A stretch of 64,000 nt of DNA from the NCBI GenBank assembly GCA_031315995.1, contig JALDRG010000018.1:1-64000 (forward strand). Direction: 5' to 3'. The notes below the pieces were generated by a model. The model was not told the origin of the DNA, made no database searches, and was given only the letters and a program-made list of their open reading frames with translations. The position numbers were made by a program, and so were the translations under genes. Shown here piece after piece: positions 41,982-50,068 of the stretch (position 1 is the first letter of the stretch; each line of letters opens with the position of its first letter). This DNA is from Nitrospira sp. (GTDB taxonomy: Bacteria > Nitrospirota > Nitrospiria > Nitrospirales > Nitrospiraceae).

Positions 41982-43901
41982 ATGGGCTCTGTAACCCGCA
42001 CGAAGTTGATGTCGATCATGGCGCTGGGCGCGATGATCGGCCTCCTCCTCCTGCCTATTCTGGTTGCGATCCCTGCCCTTGCTAGCGACGGTGGCGCTCC
42101 TGCTGCCGACGGGAAAAAAGAGGGCGGTGATGCAAAGGTTGAGAAGGGCAAGGACGTTTATTACAAGACCGAAGGGATTGTCTCGGGGCCACCGGCTCCC
42201 AAGACAACGGACAGCGAGAAGGACTATCCGCGATATAACTTTGAAAGTCGCGTCCTGCTGTGGTTTGCCAATCAACAGCACCTCTACTACGGTAGTTTCG
42301 TCTTAGCTGTCCCTATTTTTTGTATGGTCATCGAGTTCATGGGTGTTGTGACCAAGGATAAGGCCATGGCTAAGCGGTACGATCAGCTGGCCTATGACTT
42401 TATTAAGATCAGTCTGACGGCCTACTCTCTGACCGCCATTTTGGGCGGCATTCTGATCTTTACCTTCCTGACTCTCTATCCCGCCTTCTTCCAGTATCTC
42501 TCAGGTATCTTTCGGCCGGTGATGCATATTTATGCATTGATGTTCGTGGCTGAAAGTGGAACCCTCTACATCTATTACTACGGCTGGGACAAGATGAAGG
42601 AGGGGTTCCTGAAGTGGATCCACCTCAGCATGTCGGTGGTCTTGAACGTCATCGGCACGATTTTGATGTTTTTGGCGAATTCCTGGATCGGTTTCATGAT
42701 GTCGCCTGCCGGCGTTGACGAACAGGGTCGGTATCTTGGCAACATTTGGCACGTAATTCACACGGCGTTGTGGAACCCGCTCAATCTCCATCGAATTCTT
42801 GGCAACATGGCGTTTGGTGGAGGTGTTGTGGCGGCATATGCGGCCTACCGGTTCTTGTCGGCAAAAACGGACGAGGAGCGTGCTCACTACGACTGGATGG
42901 GCTATATCGCAATGGCCCTCGGTGTGGCTTTTCTGATTCCCTTGCCATTTGCAGGGTACTGGTTGATGCGTGAGGTCTATGCCTATCGTCAACAGATGGG
43001 TATTACTCTGATGGGTGGATTGCTTGCTTGGTTGTTTATCATTCAGGCAACCATGATCGGAATCCTCTTCTTGAGCACTAACTACTATCTCTGGCAGGCG
43101 CTTGGTCGGATGCGTGGTGCGGAAAAATACCAACGCTACATTAAGTACTTGGTATTCTTACTGACTTGCGGATTTCTGGTCTTTATCACTCCACATACCA
43201 TCGTCATGACTCCGGCGGAGTTGAAGGCTATGGGCGGTCAGCAGCACCCGGTGCTTGGTAATTACGGTGTTATGTCTGCCAAGAATGGCGGCATCAACGT
43301 CATTATTACAACGACCGTTTTGAGCTTCGTGTGGTACATGCGCGGCAATAAGGTCTCTACGGTGTCGTGGTCAAAGTTTGGGAACATCTTCATGGGATGT
43401 TTCTTTTTCTTTGCGTACCTCAACATCATCCTGTTGGCCATTTATGGGTACTACATCCCAGCCAACGTGCGTGTTGGACTCTCTGTTCCTCAGGTGGCCA
43501 CAACGTTATCCTGCCTGTTCTTCATGTTTGCGCTTAACAGCGTCATGATGAAAGGTGCCAAGCAGATGGGGCCTATTGAGTGGGGGAAGATTTCAGCCCG
43601 GTCTCAATATGCTCTCATTATGCTGGCCACAGCCTTTACATGGATGATGGGACTCATGGGATACATCAGGTCATCTGTCAGGCTGTTCTGGCACGTTAAC
43701 GAAATCATGCGTGACAATTCACCCTGGGCTTATACGCACACGGTTGGATTTGCTGCGAACATGATTTCAGCCAACGTATTGTTCTTCTGGATTTCGATTA
43801 TGTTCGTGTTTTGGTTGGGGGCCCTTGCTGCGAAGAAGGCGCCGGTCGAGGCAAAGGCTGCTGTGCCTGGCAGAGCGGCAGCACCAGCGGTTGGTCACTA
43901 A
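41982..43901 (+). CDS. Cytochrome bd-like oxidase subunit I (paralogue 2)
   Basis: A 639-aa protein with a hydrophobic export-like start (10-35), a Lys-rich periplasmic stretch (45-90) and about 14 transmembrane helices. H100 (ANQQHLYYGS) corresponds to the CydA N-terminal heme ligand. MSPAGVDEQGRYLGN and ALWNPLNLHR are near-identical to the first copy. Unlike the first copy it is followed by three c-type cytochrome genes, which suggests electrons come from cytochrome c, or go to it, rather than from quinol alone. This is the gene arrangement known for the Nitrospira bd-like oxidase. No cydB partner is present. Confidence 0.88.
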   Translation: MGSVTRTKLMSIMALGAMIGLLLLPILVAIPALASDGGAPAADGKKEGGDAKVEKGKDVYYKTEGIVSGPPAPKTTDSEKDYPRYNFESRVLLWFANQQHLYYGSFVLAVPIFCMVIEFMGVVTKDKAMAKRYDQLAYDFIKISLTAYSLTAILGGILIFTFLTLYPAFFQYLSGIFRPVMHIYALMFVAESGTLYIYYYGWDKMKEGFLKWIHLSMSVVLNVIGTILMFLANSWIGFMMSPAGVDEQGRYLGNIWHVIHTALWNPLNLHRILGNMAFGGGVVAAYAAYRFLSAKTDEERAHYDWMGYIAMALGVAFLIPLPFAGYWLMREVYAYRQQMGITLMGGLLAWLFIIQATMIGILFLSTNYYLWQALGRMRGAEKYQRYIKYLVFLLTCGFLVFITPHTIVMTPAELKAMGGQQHPVLGNYGVMSAKNGGINVIITTTVLSFVWYMRGNKVSTVSWSKFGNIFMGCFFFFAYLNIILLAIYGYYIPANVRVGLSVPQVATTLSCLFFMFALNSVMMKGAKQMGPIEWGKISARSQYALIMLATAFTWMMGLMGYIRSSVRLFWHVNEIMRDNSPWAYTHTVGFAANMISANVLFFWISIMFVFWLGALAAKKAPVEAKAAVPGRAAAPAVGH

Positions 43902-43988
43902 TCAAAGCGCAAGAAACGAATCAATGAGGGAAGGTATCTGTGCTGTTTACGCAGCCGGAGCCTTCCCCTCCTGCAGGAGGTTTGAGCT

Positions 43989-45302
43989 GTGATTGAACTC
44001 ATTAAAGCGGCCTTAGCGATGGGCTGGCCTGCATTAGGGATCCTGGTGGGCCTACTGTTTTATTTTAAGGCCTCCATTTCAGACCCTGTTGCAAACAAGC
44101 GTGCAGTCTTCAAGACATTCATCGGCATTATCGGCGCTATGCTTCTTTTTATGGCTATCGCCAATTACAAGATGAATTTCTTTGCAGAGTCCAGGCTTTT
44201 GCCGGTGTCTCTGGTGTTGATTACTTCGATGACGTTTATGATGGCGCTCTATTTCACGAATATCAGCGCCTTGCTGAAAATTGGCGGATTCATGTTTTTT
44301 ATCGCCGCCGCTCTTTCCGGATATGGAAATTGGTTGCCTCAAGTAGAGGGTGGATTTCCCCCGATTGAGGAGAAAAAAGATTTCAGTAACATGCCGCAAA
44401 CTGAACTGGCTGACGAAGGTGAGAAAATCATTTTTGGAGGGGTCGGTCAGAATAAGGTTCAGGGTGCGATCGGTAAAGGTCAATGCCCATTGTGTCACGC
44501 TTTCCATAAGGGAATGTTGGGTGAGCGCGCGCCAAATCTCGACGGCCTTCCCGAGCGCGCCGGAACTCAGATTGATGACCCGCGATACCACAAAGGTAAC
44601 CCAGCCGCTCGTGACTCGAATCAAAAGGAGGCATTTCCTGGTTCCGGCACTGCCGAAAATGCTCAGGAGTATATTGCCGAGTCCCATGCGTGTCCGAGCT
44701 GTTTTGTGGTCGCTGGTTATGGTGTGAAGGGCACCAATGATAAAGAAAGCCCTATGCCGGCAATCCATAAGCCACCGATTTCGTTGTCTCTGCCAGAATT
44801 GGCGGCTGTCGATACCTGGCTCTATGTGCGTGAGGGTCGTGATGCGCCTAGTTTTGACGAAATCGTGAAGTCGTATGAGAAATTCATCCCAGAATCCGAT
44901 CGTCCGAAGCCGCCGACAGAAGGCGATGCTAAGCCAGGAGCCAGCGCTCTAATGGCAGACGGAACTGAACCGGTGGATCAGATTTTTGCCAAGGGCCAAT
45001 GTGTAGCCTGCCATACCATTCCCGGTATTGCGGGTGCGGTCGGAACAATCGGGCCGAAGCTGGTTGAAGGGACCAATGCTCCTCTCAGAATCAAGGACAA
45101 GGAGTATAAGGGTAAGGCTAAAAGCGTTCCCGACTACATCATGGAATCCATCGTCGAGCCGAGTGCGTATGTCGTGAAGGGCTTCCCAGACAATACGATG
45201 CCTAAGGTGTTCGGACAAAAGCTCAGCGCCGGCGCGCTTAAGAAGATTGTTGATTACCTCTCGCAAGTGCAGGAAGGGAAGGAGCCACCAAAGGCTTCCT
45301 AG
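43989..45302 (+). CDS. Membrane-anchored diheme cytochrome c
   Basis: A 437-aa protein with four N-terminal transmembrane helices (about 10-30, 38-56, 66-88, 92-112). Two periplasmic cytochrome c domains follow with heme sites CPLCH (C166-H170) and CVACH (C338-H342). Each domain has a later Met in a PMP/TMP context (ESPMPAI, DNTMPKV) as sixth ligand. A CPSCF sequence between them is not a heme site: it aligns with VEPSAYVV of the second domain. GAGG precedes the start. Likely electron carrier of the bd-like oxidase complex. Confidence 0.88.
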   Translation: MIELIKAALAMGWPALGILVGLLFYFKASISDPVANKRAVFKTFIGIIGAMLLFMAIANYKMNFFAESRLLPVSLVLITSMTFMMALYFTNISALLKIGGFMFFIAAALSGYGNWLPQVEGGFPPIEEKKDFSNMPQTELADEGEKIIFGGVGQNKVQGAIGKGQCPLCHAFHKGMLGERAPNLDGLPERAGTQIDDPRYHKGNPAARDSNQKEAFPGSGTAENAQEYIAESHACPSCFVVAGYGVKGTNDKESPMPAIHKPPISLSLPELAAVDTWLYVREGRDAPSFDEIVKSYEKFIPESDRPKPPTEGDAKPGASALMADGTEPVDQIFAKGQCVACHTIPGIAGAVGTIGPKLVEGTNAPLRIKDKEYKGKAKSVPDYIMESIVEPSAYVVKGFPDNTMPKVFGQKLSAGALKKIVDYLSQVQEGKEPPKAS

Positions 45303-45354
45303 TTGCGAGGTATAGGGATCAGGTTGCTACTGCGGAAGAAAGGGAGATGAGGAC

Positions 45355-46392
45355 ATGAAAGCATTAATGTCAGTCGTGGCATTGATCGGCGTCCTTGGAC
45401 TGCTCATGTTGATCGGTATGATCTTCGGAGTAATTCCATCGAACACGGTCAGGCTCGTTGAGGGCTACATGCCCATGCAGGTATTGAGTGAGCTAGCCAT
45501 CTTCGTGGCTGGCTTCGCCGGCCTGAGTTATTTGGCTAATTCAATGGGAATCGCATTTCCTAGGTTCTGGCAGGGTGTGTTGTTTTGGGTGTTTATCCAG
45601 ACCTATCTCAAGTTTCGCATCTATCCGCCGATTCCATTCAGCGTGCGTGCGATGTATGGAACCGTCTCGTTCGTGGCTGTATTTATGTGGGTTTCAGCAA
45701 ACGAAGAGGACTGGAAGAAGTTTCGTCAGCCGATTCTCAATGTTCTTGATGCGAATACTGGATTCCACAAAGCTCTTCGCACTATGTACTTGATTCTGCT
45801 GCCGTTACTCATCGGTGGATTCTCATTCATGACCATGAAGCCAAGTGTTGATGAGCCGATTGAATTGCGAACAGTGCATCCTGCCCCACCTGCCAGCACA
45901 AAGGTGCACGGTAAGACGTACACGCTGCAAACCTCACAGAATCCCTACCGGGTCAATCTCGAAGGGAAGTACGACCAAGACTACAGCAATAAACTGATCG
46001 TTGAGCAGGGAATGGGGAGACTGATGGCCCCCAACGCCAATCCCTGGGATGAAAAGGCTGAAGGGTATCTCAAGTATGTTCGGGAAGGCGGAGAAATATT
46101 CTTCCAGAACTGTCACTTCTGTCACGGAGACAACCTGAACGGCCGCGGACTACATGCTTTTGCGTTCAATCCGATTCCCGCGAACTTCACTGATCCAGGA
46201 ACGATCGCACAGCTGCAGGAAACATTCATTTTCTGGCGTGTCGCGAAGGGCGGAATCGGTTTGCCGAACGAAGGATTCCCTTGGGCCTCAGTCATGCCAC
46301 CATGGGAACAGCACCTGACAACGGATGAAATTTGGAAGGTGATTCTGTTCGAATATTGGCACACGGGATACTATCCTCGGACATGGGACTAA
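45355..46392 (+). CDS. Membrane-anchored monoheme cytochrome c
   Basis: A 345-aa protein with about four N-terminal transmembrane helices (2-25, 40-60, 70-90, 100-115, the last two close together) and another around 142-160. A periplasmic domain carries one heme site, CHFCH (C253-H257). The sixth ligand is probably the Met in SVMPPWEQHLT. The cytochrome fold ends in TDEIWKVILFEYWHTGYYPR. A GGGAGATGAGG stretch precedes the ATG. Operon partner of the diheme protein and the bd-like subunit. Confidence 0.86.
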   Translation: MKALMSVVALIGVLGLLMLIGMIFGVIPSNTVRLVEGYMPMQVLSELAIFVAGFAGLSYLANSMGIAFPRFWQGVLFWVFIQTYLKFRIYPPIPFSVRAMYGTVSFVAVFMWVSANEEDWKKFRQPILNVLDANTGFHKALRTMYLILLPLLIGGFSFMTMKPSVDEPIELRTVHPAPPASTKVHGKTYTLQTSQNPYRVNLEGKYDQDYSNKLIVEQGMGRLMAPNANPWDEKAEGYLKYVREGGEIFFQNCHFCHGDNLNGRGLHAFAFNPIPANFTDPGTIAQLQETFIFWRVAKGGIGLPNEGFPWASVMPPWEQHLTTDEIWKVILFEYWHTGYYPRTWD

Positions 46393-46439
46393 TCCTGAAT
46401 CTTACAAACAACCTGGGAGAACAGGTGGTGAGGTTAACA

Positions 46440-48224
46440 ATGAGCAAACTTCGTATGAACGTAAAGGCGACGCCGATTTTCGGGGCAGCCTTAGGTGCCA
46501 TTCTCATCTCCGCATGTGCGGTGGGAGTGAGCCATGCTGAAGATCTTCCGGAAGGTTTTGCAAAAGGGGAGTTGTCGCCTGCCCCCCCCGCTGAAATGAT
46601 CGAAGCGGGGAAGCGCGTCTATTTTACAAAGTGTGTGTGGTGTCATGGTGTGGACGGTGCCGGTGACGGGCCTGGCGCTGATCGCTTGTGGCCACGGCCG
46701 AGGAATTTTAATCAGGGCACATTTAAAATCCGCCATACCGCGAGCGGAGAGTTGCCCCTGTTTAATTACAACGAGAAGAATCCTGACTCTGGAAAAAATG
46801 ATCTATTGGACACGGTCACGCATGGTCTTCCTGGTTCGGCCATGCCACCATGGGAAGGTATTTTGACGGAAGAGCAACGTATCCAGGTCTTGTCCTTTGT
46901 CACGACTCAATTGGTGAAGGATAGAAAATTCACGGACAAGGAATCTGAGAGTCAGACCATACTCCAGCTTGGTACGATCAAGCCTGTTGAAGCAACTGAG
47001 GAGAGTATCAAGAAGGGTGCTCAGTTGGTCGTCGACAAAAAGTGTATTGAGTGCCATGGTGTGGAAGGTCGTGGGGATGGAAATGCCTTCAATCTGAAAG
47101 ATGACTGGGGATTTTCTATTCAACCGGCCGATTGGCACAAGTGCTGGAACTTCAGAGGTAGCCGGCAGGATCCGTATAACGTGCGGAATATTTTCCGTAC
47201 CTTCTCCACGGGTGTAAACGGTACTCCGATGCCGTCATTTGCGGACAGTACGTCCGTTGAAGATCGTTGGAGCATCGCCAATTTCGTCAACTCCCTTTGC
47301 GAGCGTGATGCAGAGGGTAAGCCTCTTAGCATTGATCCACTGACAGACAAGCCGAAAATTAATTTCGTGGTCCCTTCCGCGCCGATCGAAGGTGAAATTT
47401 CAAACGACCCTGAGAATGAGATGTGGAAGAAGCAGGGCCGTCGTTATGTTGCAATGGGCGGTCAGATCACCCACAAGCCGCGTAACTTCGTCAATCGTAT
47501 CGATGATATCTGGGTGAGATCGTTATACAACGACAAAGACGTTGTATACCTTATCCAGTGGGATGATCGAACGAAAAGCGTCGCAGAGGGAAAGCTCCCT
47601 TGGGCGCCGACTCAAGTCAATGTCGAAAATTTCGGTGTTAAGGAGCAGGCTCCTAAGACCGGAGAAGAGGGGTCGATCGCTGCCGCTCAGAACAATTATG
47701 CCGTCTATAACGATGGTATTGGATTCCAATTCCCCATCAAGTGGCAGGAGATTCCTGCTCCATTCAAACCGCGGTATTTGTGGGGAGATGCGAAGTTCAA
47801 CGCCGACATCCTAAAGTGGGAGTCGGATGGTTCCCTAAGGTCATTCAGGGGAACCGGATGGGATCAGGACTTCGAAGAGCGTGACGATTTTGAAGAAAAA
47901 GTTAAACTGTTGAAGGCTGAGTGGAAGAATGGGCAGTGGACGGTTATGATCTCTCGCCCGCTTAAGGGCGACAAAGATGATTATGATGAGTACACCCGGT
48001 TCGACATCGGAAAGTATATTCCGATGGTTTTCTTTGCCTGGGATGGGCACAACGGGGATGCGGGACGGAAGATGGCCGTGTCGGCCTTCTATTACACGAT
48101 CCTTCAACCTCCGATTCCTCAAGAAGTATACATCTATCCTGCTGTGATCGCAGTTGGAGTGGTGTTGCTGGAGGGATGGATGTTGACCCGTCGAGCCAAT
48201 AAGAAGAAGGGCAAGGTCCTGTAA
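46440..48224 (+). CDS. Diheme cytochrome c fused to an ethylbenzene-dehydrogenase-type heme domain
   Basis: A 594-aa exported protein; ATG 46440 gives a good signal peptide (about 10-32), while the longer frame from 46332 overlaps the previous gene. Two cytochrome c domains bear CVWCH (C65-H69) and CIECH (C202-H206). Residues about 310-560 resemble the EB_dh domain that binds heme b in gamma subunits of type-II DMSO-reductase-family enzymes (DIWVRSLYNDKDVVYLIQWDD; KMAVSAFYYTILQPP). A C-terminal transmembrane helix (about 562-582) with a basic tail anchors it. Nitrospira nitrite oxidoreductase gamma candidates are of this family. It likely links periplasmic electrons to the oxidase. Confidence 0.86.
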   Translation: MSKLRMNVKATPIFGAALGAILISACAVGVSHAEDLPEGFAKGELSPAPPAEMIEAGKRVYFTKCVWCHGVDGAGDGPGADRLWPRPRNFNQGTFKIRHTASGELPLFNYNEKNPDSGKNDLLDTVTHGLPGSAMPPWEGILTEEQRIQVLSFVTTQLVKDRKFTDKESESQTILQLGTIKPVEATEESIKKGAQLVVDKKCIECHGVEGRGDGNAFNLKDDWGFSIQPADWHKCWNFRGSRQDPYNVRNIFRTFSTGVNGTPMPSFADSTSVEDRWSIANFVNSLCERDAEGKPLSIDPLTDKPKINFVVPSAPIEGEISNDPENEMWKKQGRRYVAMGGQITHKPRNFVNRIDDIWVRSLYNDKDVVYLIQWDDRTKSVAEGKLPWAPTQVNVENFGVKEQAPKTGEEGSIAAAQNNYAVYNDGIGFQFPIKWQEIPAPFKPRYLWGDAKFNADILKWESDGSLRSFRGTGWDQDFEERDDFEEKVKLLKAEWKNGQWTVMISRPLKGDKDDYDEYTRFDIGKYIPMVFFAWDGHNGDAGRKMAVSAFYYTILQPPIPQEVYIYPAVIAVGVVLLEGWMLTRRANKKKGKVL

Positions 48225-48257
48225 GCGATACTCGGACCAGGTAGGGGCTATGCTCGA

Positions 48258-48292
48258 CGAGGGGGTGGGGAAACTCACCCCCTCGTTTTTTT
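48258..48292 (+). terminator. Rho-independent terminator ending the oxidase-cytochrome operon
   Basis: CGAGGGGGT (48258-48266) pairs with ACCCCCTCG (48277-48285), ten-base loop, then seven T residues. It separates the respiratory genes from mobA. Confidence 0.9.
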
Positions 48293-48320
48293 GATTCGAC
48301 TTCATCAGGGATACAGTGGG

Positions 48321-48941
48321 ATGAGCAGGCATGTCATAGATAATGTCTCAGGGCTCCTGATTGCTGGCGGAAAGAGCCGACGAATGGGACAAGACAAACG
48401 TTTTTTAAGAGTCGGTGGATTGAGCGTATTTGATCGGACACGCACTCTCTTGATGAGCACCTTTTCTGAGACTATTGTGGTTCTCGCTGAACCCATCCCT
48501 TCGCTTGATGTGCATGGCTGCCAGGTGGCCTATGATACGATTCCCGATGCGGGTAGTTTGGGCGGCCTGTATACGGGACTGACGGTGGCCTCTCAGCCGA
48601 AGGTATTTGCTGTAGCCTGTGACATGCCGTTTCTAGATGCAAAGGTGATTCGTTTTATGGCGTCTTTTGATGAAACGGCGGATGTGGTTGTCGCTGAGCT
48701 CGGAGGGCGGTTCCAACCCATGCACGCTGTGTATTCGAAACGCTGCGCACAATTCCTCAAGACGATGGCCGAACGGCAGGATCTGAAGATCCAAAACCTA
48801 TTTCAGAAGGAAGAGCTACGGGTTGACGTTGTAGGCGCCGAGCAGTTTTCGTCCCTAGGAATGGGGTTGCGGTCGTTCAGCAATATTAATACGCCGGAAG
48901 ACTTGGCATTCGCCGAGGCACCGATTTCTGATAAACCGTGA
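48321..48941 (+). CDS. mobA: Molybdenum cofactor guanylyltransferase MobA
   Basis: A 206-aa protein from ATG 48321; an earlier in-frame start at 48291 would lie inside the terminator T-run. The nucleotide-binding motif LLIAGGKSRRMGQDKRFL is diagnostic. FAVACDMPFLD holds the metal-binding Asp and INTPEDL ends the fold. MobA attaches GMP to molybdopterin to make the bis-MGD cofactor used by DMSO-reductase-family enzymes, including nitrite oxidoreductase and nitrate reductases. The next gene overlaps its stop by four bases. Confidence 0.93.
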   Translation: MSRHVIDNVSGLLIAGGKSRRMGQDKRFLRVGGLSVFDRTRTLLMSTFSETIVVLAEPIPSLDVHGCQVAYDTIPDAGSLGGLYTGLTVASQPKVFAVACDMPFLDAKVIRFMASFDETADVVVAELGGRFQPMHAVYSKRCAQFLKTMAERQDLKIQNLFQKEELRVDVVGAEQFSSLGMGLRSFSNINTPEDLAFAEAPISDKP

Positions 48942-49951
48942 CAATCCACCATCGTCCGGGAGGCGGTTTACGCGGAATATTGGTTATTCATCCCGGTGCT
49001 TTGGGCGATGTGCTTCTCGCCCGTCCTGCTCTCCTCGCGCTTCGACGTCGGTTTCCTCAGCACGAGATTGCACTCCTAGCCGGAGAATCCGTGGGAGTGC
49101 TATTACGTGAGGCCGGAGAGGTTGATTGGGTCTTCCCCCTGGAGTCAACCTATCTGAGTCAATTATTTACTGGGCTCGACAGCCTTACTTCGACATTTGC
49201 CGGCTGGTTACGCCACTGTGATCTCGCTTTCGGATGGATACCGGATACAGACGGAGTCGTCGGCAAGACACTTCACGCCGCTGGCGTCGAGCGCTCTTAT
49301 CTGAAATCCGCTTCATCCACCGATTTGCTCACCGCACATCAATCGGTTCGGTACCTCGAAGCGATTCAGGTGAGAGGAGTCGAGCCGGTGGCCAGCTCCT
49401 CTCTGCTGCTTTCTTCGGCTATTCGTGAACAGGGCAAGCGGATTCTTCACGGACTCAATGGTGACAGTCTGGCGCAGCCGGTGGTGATTCATCCGGGGAG
49501 CGGGAGCGCGCGTAAGTGTTTGGAGGCAAGGCGTCTCGTGCCTGTGATCGAATGGTTGTCTCAGTCCGGCACGGCTCCCTTGTTGCTGGAGGGACCAGCA
49601 GATCGTGAGGCCGTTGAGCAGGTGGTTGCCGGGCTGAAGATTGGCGTGCCGGTCATCCGTGGGCTGGATGTAATGGTTGTCGCAGGGGTGTTATCGCATG
49701 CGAAGCTTTATCTTGGACACGATTCTGGCGTGACGCACCTCGCCGCTGCCTTATCGATTCCTACCATTGCGTGTTTTGGCCCTACATCATCATGCCGTTG
49801 GGCTCCGGTTGGTCGCACGGTGTCGATTTTGTCGGGGGCACCCTGCGTCTGTCCCACCTGGAGCAGCGTGGCAGCTTGTGGTGAGCAAGTGTGTCTTCAG
49901 ATTGCTCCAGAGCGCATCATTGAGGCCTGTCGACTGCTATTGGTGAAGTGA
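48938..49951 (+). CDS. Glycosyltransferase family 9 (heptosyltransferase-like)
   Basis: A 337-aa protein starting at GTG 48938, overlapping the mobA stop. The N-terminal GT-B half has LVIHPGALGDVLLARPALLALRRRFP; the C-terminal half has VVIHPGSGSARKCLEARR and the donor-site segment KLYLGHDSGVTHLAAALSIPTIACFGPT. These are the ADP-heptose:LPS heptosyltransferase signatures. Probable role: core-LPS or other surface glycan assembly. The C-terminal Cys cluster (PCVCPTW, CGEQVCLQ) is common in the family. Confidence 0.9.
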   Translation: MTIHHRPGGGLRGILVIHPGALGDVLLARPALLALRRRFPQHEIALLAGESVGVLLREAGEVDWVFPLESTYLSQLFTGLDSLTSTFAGWLRHCDLAFGWIPDTDGVVGKTLHAAGVERSYLKSASSTDLLTAHQSVRYLEAIQVRGVEPVASSSLLLSSAIREQGKRILHGLNGDSLAQPVVIHPGSGSARKCLEARRLVPVIEWLSQSGTAPLLLEGPADREAVEQVVAGLKIGVPVIRGLDVMVVAGVLSHAKLYLGHDSGVTHLAAALSIPTIACFGPTSSCRWAPVGRTVSILSGAPCVCPTWSSVAACGEQVCLQIAPERIIEACRLLLVK

Positions 49952-50068
49952 CGGACGGTCCCCATCGTCTGGTTCTCGATCTTGTCTCTCATATCTTGGT
50001 GTGTTAGATTGCGAGTTTGTTTTTCGCTGTTTCCACGCAGACTTAGAGGGGTTTTTCTGACTCAGGGT

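Noticed and set aside
44690..44710. CPSCF as a third heme site in the 437-aa cytochrome
   Set aside because: No His follows the second Cys, and the segment aligns with VEPSAYVV in the second cytochrome domain, so it is not a heme-binding motif.
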